A stretch of 64,000 bases of DNA. Origin: Streptomyces roseolilacinus (GTDB lineage: Bacteria > Actinomycetota > Actinomycetes > Streptomycetales > Streptomycetaceae). Shown one piece after another: positions 1-9,108 of this stretch. Position numbers and translations under genes: made by a program. The stretch is taken from the NCBI RefSeq assembly GCF_014649335.1, contig NZ_BMSV01000013.1:109456-173455 (forward strand). Reading direction: 5' to 3'. A model generated the notes under the pieces. The model saw nothing but the letters and a program-made list of their open reading frames with translations, did not search any database and was not told the origin of the DNA. The number at the start of each line of letters is the position of its first letter. Position 1 is the stretch's first letter.

Positions 1-785
1 ACACCTCCCTGTACGAGGGCCCGGTACGGCACCGGATCGGGGCCAACGACAACATCGCCCCCGTCACGCCGCTCATGACCGACGCGGCGCGCCTCGACGG
101 CTCCGTGTCCGGTCCGGCCCCCCGCGCGGCCGATCCGGCGGGGGAGACGGCGCGCGCCTTCGCGAGGCTGCTCGCGGCGCAGGGCGTGAAGGTGCCCCCG
201 GCCCCCCGGCCCGGCCGCGCCCCGCACGAGCCCCTGCGGCTCGCCGCGACGCACTCGGCCCCCCTGTCCGCCCTGGTGGAGCGCACGCTGACGTACAGCG
301 ACAACGACCTGGCGGAGGCGCTGGCCCGGGCGACCGCCCGCGCGACCCGCCACCCCGCCGGCTTCGACGGCGCCGGTCGGGCCGTGCGGGCGCAGCTGGG
401 GAGGCTGGGCGTACCGCTGGACGGCGCCGTCCTGAGGGACGGCAGCGGCCTCGACCGCCGCAACCGGGTCTCCGCGCGCCTCCTCACCGCGCTCCTGGCC
501 CGTGCCGCCGACCCCGCCCGCCCCGAGCTGCGCCCCGTCCTGACGGGCCTGCCGGTGGGCGGCTTCAGCGGCACCCTGGAGGACCGCTACACGGACGGCT
601 CCCCGGCGGCGGGCCTCATCCGCGCGAAGACCGGCACCCTGACGGGTGTGAACGCCCTGGCGGGCACGGCGGTGACCCGTGACGGCCGCCTCCTGGCCTT
701 CGCCTTCCTGGCGTCGAACACCCCGTCCCCGTACGAGGCCCAGCCGGCCCTGGACGCCCTCGCCACCACCCTGACCACCTCCTGA
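1..785 (+). CDS. dacB: D-alanyl-D-alanine carboxypeptidase/endopeptidase (PBP4 family), C-terminal part
   Basis: This is the 3' end of a gene that begins left of the window; the frame is open from base 3 and ends with TGA at 783-785. PBP4-type enzymes trim D-Ala and cut cross-links in peptidoglycan outside the membrane. Two of the three active-site motifs are visible: the SxN box (SDN in TYSDNDLAEAL) and the KTG box (KTGTLTG). The SxxK nucleophile motif must lie upstream. A second, complete paralogue sits at 37828-39444. The next gene, a DUF2342 protein, starts 166 bp downstream and seems to have its own promoter. Confidence 0.9.
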   Translation, partial: TSLYEGPVRHRIGANDNIAPVTPLMTDAARLDGSVSGPAPRAADPAGETARAFARLLAAQGVKVPPAPRPGRAPHEPLRLAATHSAPLSALVERTLTYSDNDLAEALARATARATRHPAGFDGAGRAVRAQLGRLGVPLDGAVLRDGSGLDRRNRVSARLLTALLARAADPARPELRPVLTGLPVGGFSGTLEDRYTDGSPAAGLIRAKTGTLTGVNALAGTAVTRDGRLLAFAFLASNTPSPYEAQPALDALATTLTTS

Positions 786-809
786 CCCCCGGCCACCGTC
801 CGCCGACCG

Positions 810-845
810 CCCCGGCCCGTGGCGGCCTCCCCGGCCCGTGGCGGC
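810..845. repeat. 17-bp direct repeat, two copies
   Basis: The segment CCCCGGCCCGTGGCGGC occurs at 810-826 and again at 829-845, between the dacB end and the DUF2342 gene. No function is evident; it may be a slippage product in GC-rich spacer DNA. Confidence 0.7.
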
Positions 846-939
846 GTTCCCGGGGGGAGGCCGGCCGCCTCCGTGCCCGCCGTCCGGCCCGCGTACCGCG
901 CGGGGCGTCCGCGGGGTCTCCCTCGGGGCGTGGAGCACG

Positions 940-945
940 TACGGT
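940..945 (+). promoter_or_regulatory. Leaderless -10 hexamer TACGGT for DUF2342 gene
   Basis: TACGGT lies exactly at -12 to -7 from the ATG at 952 and no Shine-Dalgarno sequence is seen, so transcription probably starts at the A of the start codon. No convincing -35 was identified. Confidence 0.5.
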
Positions 946-951
946 TGACGC

Positions 952-2079
952 ATGACGAGCATCGGTGGTGCCGAGATGGTCGACTGGAACCTCGCGGTGG
1001 CGACCGCGACCCGATTCGTGCGGCCCGGGCCGGAGGTGAGCCGCGACGAGGCGCGGGAGGTCGTCGCCGAGCTGCGGCGGCACGCCAAGGCCTCGGAGGA
1101 GCACGTCCGCGGGTTCACCCGGATGGTCCCGGAGGGGCACGAGCCGGAGGACACCCCCGTCCTCGTCGTCGACCGGGCCGGATGGATCCGGGCGAACGTG
1201 GCGGGCTTCCGCGAGCTGCTCAAGCCGCTGCTGGACAAGATGTCGGAGCGCCGCTCCGGCGGCCCCGGGGGCGCCGTCCTCGGCGCGGTCGGCGGCAAGG
1301 TGACCGGAGTGGAGCTGGGCATGCTCCTCTCCTTCCTCGCCTCCCGCGTCCTCGGCCAGTACGAGACCTTCGCCCCCGCCACCCGCGACCTGCCCGCCGG
1401 GGCGAACGGCGGCGGCCGGCTCCTCCTCGTCGCGCCCAACATCGTCCACGTCGAGCGGGAGCTCGCCGTCGACCCGCACGACTTCCGCCTGTGGGTGAGC
1501 CTCCACGAGGAGACGCACCGCACGCAGTTCACCGCCGTCCCGTGGCTGCGCGACCACCTCCAAGGGGAGGTCCAGGCGTTCCTCGGCGCGACCGAGGTCG
1601 ACCCGATGACCGTGCTGGAACGTCTCCGCGAGGCCGTCCAGACCTTCGCCGGCGCCCGGCCGGAGGGCGAGGAGGACGAGGGGGGCCGCTCCCTCGTCGA
1701 GCTGGTCCAGACGCCCGAGCAGCGCGAGATCCTCGGCCGCCTCACGGCCGTCATGTCGCTCCTCGAAGGCCACGCCGACTACGTCATGGACGGCGTCGGC
1801 CCGCAGGTCGTGCCGTCCGTCGCGGAGATCCGCGAGAAGTTCCAGCAGCGCCGCGCGCGCGGGGCGTCCCGCCTCGACATGGCGCTGCGCAGGCTGCTCG
1901 GCCTGGACGCCAAGCTCCGCCAGTACCGCGACGGGGAGCGGTTCGTCCGCGCCGTCGTCGACGAGGTCGGCATGGCCGGTTTCAACCGGGTGTGGACCTC
2001 CCCGAACACCCTGCCCACGAAGGCGGAGATCGCCCGGCCGTCGGACTGGGTGGCGAGGGTGCACCGCAAGGCCGACTGA
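952..2079 (+). CDS. DUF2342 zinc-dependent metalloprotease-like protein
   Basis: This 375-residue protein belongs to the actinobacterial DUF2342 family, often labelled a putative hydrolase or 'coenzyme F420 biosynthesis-associated' protein. A metal-binding HExxH motif is present (HEETH, in SLHEETHRTQF, about residue 184), consistent with a gluzincin-type metalloprotease, but the substrate is unknown. I see no signal peptide. The start at 952 is supported by the leaderless -10 hexamer just upstream. It is the gene before tilS, as in other streptomycetes; that linkage suggests nothing specific about substrate. Confidence 0.85.
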   Translation: MTSIGGAEMVDWNLAVATATRFVRPGPEVSRDEAREVVAELRRHAKASEEHVRGFTRMVPEGHEPEDTPVLVVDRAGWIRANVAGFRELLKPLLDKMSERRSGGPGGAVLGAVGGKVTGVELGMLLSFLASRVLGQYETFAPATRDLPAGANGGGRLLLVAPNIVHVERELAVDPHDFRLWVSLHEETHRTQFTAVPWLRDHLQGEVQAFLGATEVDPMTVLERLREAVQTFAGARPEGEEDEGGRSLVELVQTPEQREILGRLTAVMSLLEGHADYVMDGVGPQVVPSVAEIREKFQQRRARGASRLDMALRRLLGLDAKLRQYRDGERFVRAVVDEVGMAGFNRVWTSPNTLPTKAEIARPSDWVARVHRKAD

Positions 2080-2290
2080 GGAACCGGAACCGGGGGTTCC
2101 CCGGAACGGCGCCGCTCCAATCACCCATCCGAGGGACCGTGGGCGACGGATAGGCGTGCGATGCTCGGGTAAGGGCCGTGTTCTGTCACCATCGACACAC
2201 GCTGAGTGACGACCTGAGTGACCGAACCCCCCGTTCCGACCGTTAAGACTCCGACCGAGGCACCCCCAACTTTCACGAAGGGCACCGGAC

Positions 2291-3382
2291 ATGGGTCCCC
2301 ATCCTGCGGTCGCGGCGATACGCCTGGCGGTTCGCCGCGTACTCCACGACGTACTCAACGAGGTCTCCCGGAACACCGCCGCCTGTCCCGCGGCGGCCGC
2401 TCCCGCGCACCCGGGCGCCGCCGACCCCGAGCGGGACGCGCGCACCGGCACCGACCGCGCCGGCGAGCCGCCGCCGCTCGTGCTGGTCGCCTGCTCCGGC
2501 GGCGCCGACTCCATGGCGCTGGCCTCCGCCCTCGCCTTCGAGGCGCGCAAGCTGGCCGTCCGCGCCGGCGGCATCACCGTCGACCACGGCCTCCAGCCCG
2601 GCTCCGACCTGCGGGCCGCCGAGGTCGCCTCCCGGCTCAGCGCCCTGCGGCTCGACCCGGTCGAGGCCGTCGCGGTGACCGTCGGCCGCGAGGGCGGTCC
2701 CGAGGCGGCCGCCCGCGACGCCCGGTACGCCGCCCTGGACGAGGCCGCCGAGCGCCTGGGCGCCGCCGCCGTCCTGCTCGGCCACACCCGCGACGACCAG
2801 GCCGAGACCGTGCTCCTCGGCCTCGCCCGCGGCTCCGGCATCCGGTCCCTGTCCGGCATGGCCGCCGTCTCCGGCGCCGCCGGCCGCTACCGCCGCCCCT
2901 TCCTGCACCTCGACCGCCAGACCGCCCGCAAGGCGTGCCTGGTCCAGTCCCTGCCCGTCTGGGACGACCCGATGAACGCCGACCCGGCGTACACGCGGTC
3001 CCGGCTGCGCCACGAGGGCCTGCCCGCCCTGGAGAAGTCGCTCGGCAAGGGCGTCGTGGAGGCCCTCGCCCGTACCGCCCAGCTCTGCCGCGACGACGCC
3101 GACGCCCTGGACCGCTGGGCCGCCGACGCCGACGCCACCGTCCGCGACGAGGCCGGCCTGCTGGAGTGCGCCAAGCTGTACGCCCTGCCGCCCGCCGTGC
3201 GCCGCCGCGTCCTGCGCCGCGCGGCCATCGCCGAAGGCGCCCCGGCCGGTTCGCTGTTCGCCCGGCACATCGAGGAGCTGGACCGCCTGATCACCGGCTG
3301 GCGCGGCCAGGGCGCCATCAATCTGCCCGGCCGCGTCGTCGCCCGGCGCCAGGGTGGCAGACTGGTCATCCGGCAAGGCTGA
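2291..3382 (+). CDS. tilS: tRNA(Ile)-lysidine synthase
   Basis: TilS attaches lysine to C34 of the CAU-anticodon tRNA-Ile using ATP, so that the tRNA reads AUA instead of AUG. The protein has 363 residues. The N-type ATP pyrophosphatase P-loop is clear (CSGGADSMALA, about residues 68-78), followed by the GHTRDDQAETVL segment typical of TilS. The N-terminus carries about 55 extra, Ala/Pro-rich residues before the P-loop. An SD-like GAAGGG lies 8-13 bases before the ATG. hpt follows 71 bp downstream, the usual tilS-hpt-ftsH order. Confidence 0.95.
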   Translation: MGPHPAVAAIRLAVRRVLHDVLNEVSRNTAACPAAAAPAHPGAADPERDARTGTDRAGEPPPLVLVACSGGADSMALASALAFEARKLAVRAGGITVDHGLQPGSDLRAAEVASRLSALRLDPVEAVAVTVGREGGPEAAARDARYAALDEAAERLGAAAVLLGHTRDDQAETVLLGLARGSGIRSLSGMAAVSGAAGRYRRPFLHLDRQTARKACLVQSLPVWDDPMNADPAYTRSRLRHEGLPALEKSLGKGVVEALARTAQLCRDDADALDRWAADADATVRDEAGLLECAKLYALPPAVRRRVLRRAAIAEGAPAGSLFARHIEELDRLITGWRGQGAINLPGRVVARRQGGRLVIRQG

Positions 3383-3453
3383 CCGAAAACCGGCCGAGGC
3401 GTCGGCCGGCAGGCCGTCCGAGCCGGTCCAGGCTGACGCAGGCTGCAACGAAA

Positions 3454-4017
3454 GTGACCCGGGTGAACCAGAACGACATGGGTGCCGACCTCAAGTCGGT
3501 GCTCATCACCAAGGAAGAGATCGACGCCAAGCTGGCCGAGCTGGCGTCGAAGATCGACGCGGAGTACGCGGGCAAGGACCTGCTCATCGTCGGCGTCCTC
3601 AAGGGCGCCGTGATGGTGATGGCGGACCTGGCGCGCGCCCTGTCCACCCCCGTCACCATGGACTGGATGGCCGTCTCCTCGTACGGGGCGGGCACCCAGT
3701 CCTCGGGCGTCGTCCGGATCCTCAAGGACCTGGACACCGACATCAAGGGCAAGCACGTCCTGATCGTCGAGGACATCATCGACTCCGGACTGACCCTGTC
3801 CTGGCTGCTCTCCAACCTCGGCTCGCGCGAGCCGGCCTCCCTGGAGGTCTGCACGCTGCTGCGCAAGCCCGAGGCGGCCAAGGTGGCGATCGACGTGAAG
3901 TGGATCGGCTTCGACATCCCCAACGAGTTCGTCGTGGGATACGGGCTGGACTACGCCGAGAAGTACCGCAACCTCCCGTTCGTCGGGACGCTCGCACCGC
4001 ACGTCTACGGCGGCTGA
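3454..4017 (+). CDS. hpt: Hypoxanthine phosphoribosyltransferase
   Basis: This purine-salvage enzyme makes IMP or GMP from hypoxanthine or guanine plus PRPP. The PRPP-binding signature is intact (VLIVEDIIDSGLTL), and the C-terminal sequence is typical of streptomycete Hpt. The GTG at 3454 gives 187 residues, the length I recall for orthologues; GTG at 3463 or ATG at 3478 are possible alternatives. It sits 71 bp after tilS and about 200 bp before ftsH. Confidence 0.93.
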   Translation: MTRVNQNDMGADLKSVLITKEEIDAKLAELASKIDAEYAGKDLLIVGVLKGAVMVMADLARALSTPVTMDWMAVSSYGAGTQSSGVVRILKDLDTDIKGKHVLIVEDIIDSGLTLSWLLSNLGSREPASLEVCTLLRKPEAAKVAIDVKWIGFDIPNEFVVGYGLDYAEKYRNLPFVGTLAPHVYGG

Positions 4018-4224
4018 CGACCCGGGGCCGCGGCGGCCCGGGAACCCTGACCGCCTTCTCCGCGTTGGACTGGGGAAGGCGGTCACGGGCAACAATGCTG
4101 GGGTACCGTCCGAAGAACAGCTTTTCCCACACCGTGCCGGCCCGGGCGCCGGCACGTAGTCTCACACTCTCACAGCAGCATTTACCTACGGGCAGGAGGG
4201 ACGGGGCGTCATCGCTCCGTATGG

Positions 4225-6252
4225 ATGGACGTGAAGCGATACTTCCGTGGGCCGGTCATGTGGATCGTGCTGGCCGTCCTCGCCGTGGTCGTGTTGATGC
4301 AGGTCGTCGGCTCGTCGGGCGGCTACAAGACGGTGGACACCGGCAAGGTCGTCCAGGCGATCGCCAAGAACCAGGTCGACCAGGTCAAGCTGACCACCGG
4401 CGACGAACAGATGATCAAGGCCGACCTGAAGGACGGCCAGAAGATCGACGGCAGCGACAAGATCCAGGCGAGCTACATCGGGACCCAGGGTTCCGACCTC
4501 GCCACGACGCTGCAGCAGAAGTACGAGGCCGGTGAGATCGAGCACGGCTACACGATCTCGCCGACGAAGCAGAGCGCCTTCGTCTCCGTGCTGCTCTCGC
4601 TGCTGCCCTTCGTCCTGATCGTCCTGGTCTTCCTCTTCCTGATGAACCAGATGCAGGGCGGCGGCTCCCGCGTCATGAACTTCGGGAAGTCCAAGGCCAA
4701 GCTGATCACCAAGGACACCCCCAAGACGACGTTCGCCGACGTCGCCGGGTCCGACGAGGCCGTCGAGGAGCTCCACGAGATCAAGGAGTTCCTCCAGGAG
4801 CCCGCCAAGTTCCAGGCAGTCGGCGCCAAGATCCCCAAGGGTGTGCTGCTCTACGGCCCGCCCGGAACGGGCAAGACGCTCCTCGCGCGGGCCGTCGCCG
4901 GCGAGGCGGGCGTCCCGTTCTACTCGATCTCCGGATCCGACTTCGTCGAGATGTTCGTGGGTGTCGGCGCCTCCCGCGTCCGCGACCTCTTCGAGCAGGC
5001 CAAGGCGAACGCCCCGGCGATCGTCTTCGTCGACGAGATCGACGCCGTCGGCCGGCACCGCGGCGCGGGCCTCGGCGGCGGCCACGACGAGCGCGAGCAG
5101 ACCCTGAACCAGCTGCTCGTCGAGATGGACGGCTTCGACGTCAAGGGCGGCGTCATCCTGATCGCCGCCACGAACCGCCCGGACATCCTCGACCCGGCCC
5201 TCCTGCGCCCCGGCCGCTTCGACCGCCAGATCGCGGTCGACCGCCCGGACATGCAGGGCCGTCTGGAGATCCTCAAGGTCCACCAGAAGGGCAAGCCGGT
5301 CGCGCCCGACGTCGACCTGGCCGCCGTCGCCCGCCGCACGCCGGGCTTCACCGGCGCCGACCTGTCGAACGTGCTGAACGAAGCGGCGCTCCTCACGGCG
5401 CGCAGCGACAAGAAGCTCATCGACAACCACATGCTGGACGAGGCGATCGACCGCGTGGTCGCGGGCCCGCAGAAGCGGACCCGGATCATGTCGGACAAGG
5501 AGAAGAAGATCACCGCGTACCACGAGGCCGGTCACGCCCTCGTCGCCGCGGCGTCCCCGAACTCCGACCCCGTCCACAAGATCACCATCCTGTCCCGCGG
5601 CCGCGCCCTGGGCTACACGATGGTCCTGCCGGACGAGGACAAGTACTCGACCACGCGCAACGAGATGCTCGACCAGCTCGCGTACATGCTGGGCGGGCGC
5701 GCCGCCGAGGAACTGGTCTTCCACGACCCGACCACGGGCGCGGCCAACGACATCGAGAAGGCCACCGCCACGGCCCGCGCGATGGTCACGCAGTACGGCA
5801 TGACCGAGCGGCTCGGCGCGATCAAGTTCGGCGGCGACAACACCGAGCCGTTCCTCGGGCGCGAGATGGCGCACCAGCGCGACTACTCCGAAGAGGTCGC
5901 CGCGCTGGTCGACGAAGAGGTCAAGAAGCTCATCGAGACCGCGCACAACGAGGCGTGGGAGATCCTCGTCGAGAACCGCGACGTCCTCGACAACCTGGTC
6001 CTGCAGCTCCTGGAGAGGGAGACGCTGGGCAAGGAGGAGATCGCCGAGATCTTCGCCCCGATCGTGAAGCGCCCGCCGCGCCCGGCGTGGACCGGCTCCT
6101 CGCGGCGCACGCCGTCGACGCGTCCGCCGGTGCTCTCCCCGAAGGAGCTGGCGCTGACCAACGGCGCCACCCCGGCGACGGCCACCACGGCCACGTCGGT
6201 GGAGACGACGAAGGTCACCGACGCGGTCCCGGAGGACCGCCCGGAGTCCTGA
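4225..6252 (+). CDS. ftsH: ATP-dependent zinc metalloprotease FtsH
   Basis: FtsH is a membrane-anchored AAA+ protease that removes misassembled membrane proteins and some regulators. The 675-residue protein has transmembrane helices near residues 9-28 and 112-132, Walker A (GPPGTGKT, about 211-218), Walker B with VFVDEID, the arginine-containing SRH region, and the zinc site HEAGH (about 433-437). The C-terminal ~60 residues are Thr/Pro/Ala-rich and probably disordered. The ATG at 4225 gives the expected MDVKRYFRG start; an out-of-frame ATG at 4221 is ignored. Confidence 0.97.
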   Translation: MDVKRYFRGPVMWIVLAVLAVVVLMQVVGSSGGYKTVDTGKVVQAIAKNQVDQVKLTTGDEQMIKADLKDGQKIDGSDKIQASYIGTQGSDLATTLQQKYEAGEIEHGYTISPTKQSAFVSVLLSLLPFVLIVLVFLFLMNQMQGGGSRVMNFGKSKAKLITKDTPKTTFADVAGSDEAVEELHEIKEFLQEPAKFQAVGAKIPKGVLLYGPPGTGKTLLARAVAGEAGVPFYSISGSDFVEMFVGVGASRVRDLFEQAKANAPAIVFVDEIDAVGRHRGAGLGGGHDEREQTLNQLLVEMDGFDVKGGVILIAATNRPDILDPALLRPGRFDRQIAVDRPDMQGRLEILKVHQKGKPVAPDVDLAAVARRTPGFTGADLSNVLNEAALLTARSDKKLIDNHMLDEAIDRVVAGPQKRTRIMSDKEKKITAYHEAGHALVAAASPNSDPVHKITILSRGRALGYTMVLPDEDKYSTTRNEMLDQLAYMLGGRAAEELVFHDPTTGAANDIEKATATARAMVTQYGMTERLGAIKFGGDNTEPFLGREMAHQRDYSEEVAALVDEEVKKLIETAHNEAWEILVENRDVLDNLVLQLLERETLGKEEIAEIFAPIVKRPPRPAWTGSSRRTPSTRPPVLSPKELALTNGATPATATTATSVETTKVTDAVPEDRPES

Positions 6253-6275
6253 TCCGGACCCCACCCGGAATGGAT

Positions 6276-6313
6276 GCCGCGCCCCCCAGGTTCTAGCCTG
6301 TGGGGGGCGCGGC
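6276..6313 (+). terminator. Hairpin between ftsH and folE
   Basis: GCCGCGCCCCCC (6276-6287) can pair with GGGGGGCGCGGC (6302-6313), a 12-bp GC stem just after the ftsH stop. There is no U-tract, as is common for streptomycete terminators. The loop also contains TAGCCT, which could be a -10 hexamer for folE. Confidence 0.6.
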
Positions 6314-6350
6314 ATTCGCGCACTCCCGGGCAAGACGGAACGAGGCACAC

Positions 6351-6956
6351 ATGACCGACGCGGTGACGCTGGACGGCGAGGGCACGATCGGCGAGTTCGA
6401 CGAGAAGCGCGCCGAGAACGCCGTACGCGAACTCCTCATCGCGGTCGGCGAGGACCCGGACCGGGAGGGACTGCGGGAGACGCCGGCACGGGTCGCGCGG
6501 GCCTACAAGGAGATATTCGCCGGGCTGTGGCAGGAGCCGGAGGACGTGCTGACCACGACCTTCGACCTCGGCCACGACGAGATGGTGCTGGTCAAGGACA
6601 TCGAGGTCTTCTCGACCTGCGAGCACCACCTGGTGCCGTTCCGCGGGGTGGCCCACGTCGGCTACATCCCCTCGACCAACGGCAAGATCACCGGCCTGTC
6701 GAAGCTGGCCCGGCTGGTGGACGTGTACGCGCGCCGCCCGCAGGTGCAGGAGCGGCTGACCACGCAGATCGCCGACTCGCTGATGAAGATCCTCGAACCG
6801 CGCGGCGTGATCGTGGTCATCGAGTGCGAGCACATGTGCATGTCCATGCGCGGGATCCGCAAGCCCGGCGCCAAGACCCTCACGTCGGCCGTGCGCGGCC
6901 AGCTGCGGGACGTGGCGACCCGCGCCGAGGCGATGAGCCTCATCATGGCCGACTAG
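6351..6956 (+). CDS. folE: GTP cyclohydrolase I
   Basis: This enzyme converts GTP to 7,8-dihydroneopterin triphosphate, the first step of folate synthesis. The 201-residue protein shows the zinc-binding motif CEHHLVPF (about residue 90) and the C-terminal ECEHMCMSMRGIRKPG segment that supplies the second Cys ligand. It is the only folate gene on the plus strand; the remaining fol genes converge on it from the right. The ATG at 6351 is preceded by ACGAGG, a fair SD. Confidence 0.96.
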   Translation: MTDAVTLDGEGTIGEFDEKRAENAVRELLIAVGEDPDREGLRETPARVARAYKEIFAGLWQEPEDVLTTTFDLGHDEMVLVKDIEVFSTCEHHLVPFRGVAHVGYIPSTNGKITGLSKLARLVDVYARRPQVQERLTTQIADSLMKILEPRGVIVVIECEHMCMSMRGIRKPGAKTLTSAVRGQLRDVATRAEAMSLIMAD

Positions 6957-6961
6957 CGGCA

Positions 6962-6991
6962 CCCCGCCGCACGGGTACGTGCGCGGCGGGG
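6962..6991. terminator. Bidirectional hairpin between folE and DUF3180 gene
   Basis: CCCCGCCGC at 6962-6970 pairs with GCGGCGGGG at 6983-6991, between two convergent genes whose stop codons lie 40 bp apart. Confidence 0.7.
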
Positions 6992-6996
6992 CGCGG

Positions 6997-7482
6997 CTAC
7001 GCCGTCGTCGGGGAGGCGCCCGGAGGCTCGTCGTCCTCGGGGAGCCGGCACACCCGCTCCAGGAACAGGGCCGCCGCGACCACCGCGATGCCGGCCAGTA
7101 CGGCGAAGCCCGCGTAGACGGCCTGGTCACGGCGGGCCGGGACGTCCAGGAAGCCCAGCAGGAACGCCCCGGTCCCCCCGTACATCCCGCTCACCGCGGC
7201 CGTGACCAGCGCGCTGGCCTGGCCGAAGACGACCGCGCGGGCCGCCATCAGCGGCTCGACGCCCTTCGCCCCGGGACGGCGCTCCCGCTGCGCCTTCAGG
7301 CGGGAGCGCAGGGACAGCGCCGTCGCCGCGAGGACCGCCGCGATGGCGGCCAGCACGATCGGCGCGGCCAGCGGGACGCTCGGCAGCGTGCCGAACGCGT
7401 CCCACAGCCGGGCGCCGCCCCAGGAGAGGACACCGGCCGCCACGAAGAGCCCGGCCAGTACCTTGACCCTCAGTTGTCTCAC
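6997..7482 (-). CDS. DUF3180 family membrane protein
   Basis: The 161-residue product has four hydrophobic stretches (about residues 5-25, 36-58, 84-108 and 118-140) and fits the DUF3180 family found beside fol genes in actinobacteria. No catalytic motif is visible. It follows folK on the same strand after 54 bp and is the last gene of the folate run. Its role is unknown; the conserved position could reflect a transport or folate-linked job, but this is inference. Confidence 0.8.
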   Translation of the reverse strand: MRQLRVKVLAGLFVAAGVLSWGGARLWDAFGTLPSVPLAAPIVLAAIAAVLAATALSLRSRLKAQRERRPGAKGVEPLMAARAVVFGQASALVTAAVSGMYGGTGAFLLGFLDVPARRDQAVYAGFAVLAGIAVVAAALFLERVCRLPEDDEPPGASPTTA

Positions 7483-7536
7483 CGGTGTCCTTCGCGTCTG
7501 TCAGTGCCGTCGTTCGCCGTCCCGTAGGGGCAACGG

Positions 7537-8136
7537 TCAGTCGGGGAGGCGGAGTTCCAGGTCGCCGCGGACGGCCACGCCTTCCTGGGCGACACCGGCC
7601 AGCAGGTCCGCGACCCGCCCCGCCCCCGGGAGCTGGGCCTCCGGCTCCACGTCCAGCCACGGGCGCAGCACGAAGGCCCGCTGGCGGGCCCGCGGGTGGG
7701 GCAGGGTGAGGGCCGGGTCGTCGGAGACCTCGTCCGCGTACGACACGATGTCCACGTCGACGGTCCGGGCGCCCCACCGCTCCGTGCGCACGCGGTCGAA
7801 GGCCTCCTCCACGGCGTGCGCCCGCTCCAGCAGCGAGGAGGGGGGCAGCGTGGTCTTCACCAGGACCACGGCGTTCAGGTACGGGGGCTGGGTGCCGGGC
7901 TCGACGCCCCAGGGCTCCGTCTCGTAGACCGGCGACACGGCCTTGACCCGCACGCCGGGCGTGTCCTCCAGCGCGTCGATGGCGCCCTGGAGGTTCTCCA
8001 GGCGGTTGCCGAGGTTGCCGCCCAGGGAGAGGACGGCCATCTTGGGGTTGGCCAGCGTCGTGTCGGCGGCGTCGACCTGCGCCGTCACGGAGGCGGGCAC
8101 CGGCTGTACCGTCGGGTCGCTGGGCGTGCGGTTCAT
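7537..8136 (-). CDS. folK: 2-amino-4-hydroxy-6-hydroxymethyldihydropteridine pyrophosphokinase
   Basis: FolK transfers pyrophosphate from ATP to 6-hydroxymethyl-dihydropterin. The 199-residue protein has the family motifs LSLGGNLGNR near residue 36 and RWGARTVDVDIV near residue 130. About 30 residues precede the usual start of the fold. The ATG at 8136 overlaps the folB stop as ATGA, so translation is likely coupled. Confidence 0.95.
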   Translation of the reverse strand: MNRTPSDPTVQPVPASVTAQVDAADTTLANPKMAVLSLGGNLGNRLENLQGAIDALEDTPGVRVKAVSPVYETEPWGVEPGTQPPYLNAVVLVKTTLPPSSLLERAHAVEEAFDRVRTERWGARTVDVDIVSYADEVSDDPALTLPHPRARQRAFVLRPWLDVEPEAQLPGAGRVADLLAGVAQEGVAVRGDLELRLPD

Positions 8137-8492
8137 ACGCGGCTCCGGGTGATCGTGATGGTCACGTCGTCGAACGGGACGGTGATCGGGGCGTCCGGCT
8201 TGTGCACGCACACCTCGACCTCCTGGACACCTTCGTGCTTGAGGCAGCTCTGGGCGATGCGCTCGGCCAGCGTCTCGATCAGGTCGACCGGCTCGCCCCG
8301 CACCACGTCGACGACCTCCTCCGCCACGATGCCGTAGTGGACGGTCTTCGCCAGGTCGTCCTCCGCGGCGGCGGGCCGGGTGTCGAGGCCCAGCACCACG
8401 TCCACGATGAACGTCTGGCCCTCCTCCCGCTCCTTGGGGAAGACGCCATGGTGCCCGCGGGCCCTCAGGCCGCGCAGCGCGACACGATCCAC
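8133..8492 (-). CDS. folB: Dihydroneopterin aldolase
   Basis: FolB cleaves dihydroneopterin to 6-hydroxymethyl-dihydropterin and glycolaldehyde. The 119-residue product has the family features GHHGVFPKEREEGQTF and, near the C-terminus, VCVHKPDAPI with the catalytic Lys. I chose GTG at 8492 (protein MDRVALRG), which matches orthologues I recall; an ATG three codons upstream (8501) is the alternative. It overlaps folK by 4 bp and lies 154 bp after the NTF2-like gene. Confidence 0.93.
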   Translation of the reverse strand: MDRVALRGLRARGHHGVFPKEREEGQTFIVDVVLGLDTRPAAAEDDLAKTVHYGIVAEEVVDVVRGEPVDLIETLAERIAQSCLKHEGVQEVEVCVHKPDAPITVPFDDVTITITRSRV

Positions 8493-8646
8493 GCGAATCA
8501 CTCCTGCTGTCGTAGGTCTGGGCTGCTCCCGTCCGGGTGCGGTCGGTCCGGTCGCAACACCCCGAATCTACCCGCGGCCACCGACACGGTCCGCGCGCGG
8601 CCCCGTCGGCGATTTCCCCAGGGGCACGCTTACCCACTCGGAGGGC

Positions 8647-9108
8647 TCACACCGCGCCCTCGTCGTCCTCCTCGTCCTCGGACTCCGCCAGGACGGGTGA
8701 CCCGTGGTGGGACCAGACCTTCCAGCCGTCCGGGGTGCGGCGGAACACGTTCGTCGCGACGACCAGCTGCCCGACCAGCGGGCCCAGCTCGGCGCCGTCC
8801 TCGGCGGGGCCGCCGCTGAGGATGTTCTCCGTGCAGGTCACCACCGCCGTGTCCGCCGCGACCGACACCTTCACGTCGGTCAGGAAGAACTGGATGTACT
8901 CGGTGTTCGCCATGATCAGCGCGTACGAGCGGAGGACCTCGCCCCGGCCCGACAGCACCGGCCAGCCCGGGTGGACGCAGGAGATCCCGCCGGAGCGCTC
9001 GTCCAGCCACAGGTCGGCGATCGCCTCGAAGTCGCCCTGCTCCATGGCCTCGTAGAAGGCGGTGTTGGCCTGTTCGACGGCCTCGGTGTCGGTGCGGGCG
9101 TCGCTCAC
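8647..9108 (-). CDS. NTF2/SnoaL-like protein in the folate operon
   Basis: The 153-residue protein has the cone-like NTF2 (SnoaL/ketosteroid isomerase) pattern: an N-terminal helix with AFYEAMEQGDFEAIADLW, then CVHPGWPVLSGRGEVLRSYALIM and beta strands ending in TPDGWKVWSHHGSPV. The His/Glu/Asp residues needed for chemistry are plausible but not diagnostic. Its GTG start overlaps the folP stop as GTGA, and it lies between folP and folB. The linkage suggests a role in pterin or folate metabolism; the exact activity is unknown. Confidence 0.85.
   Translation of the reverse strand: MSDARTDTEAVEQANTAFYEAMEQGDFEAIADLWLDERSGGISCVHPGWPVLSGRGEVLRSYALIMANTEYIQFFLTDVKVSVAADTAVVTCTENILSGGPAEDGAELGPLVGQLVVATNVFRRTPDGWKVWSHHGSPVLAESEDEEDDEGAV

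Noticed and set aside
616..2859. Very long open frames opposite to or out of phase with known genes
   Set aside because: High-GC third-position bias opens frames on all strands; these lack family motifs and lie over well-supported genes (DUF2342, tilS and others).
2218..3453. Long in-frame extension upstream of hpt
   Set aside because: It runs through tilS in another frame with Arg/Pro-rich nonsense; hpt starts at about 3454.
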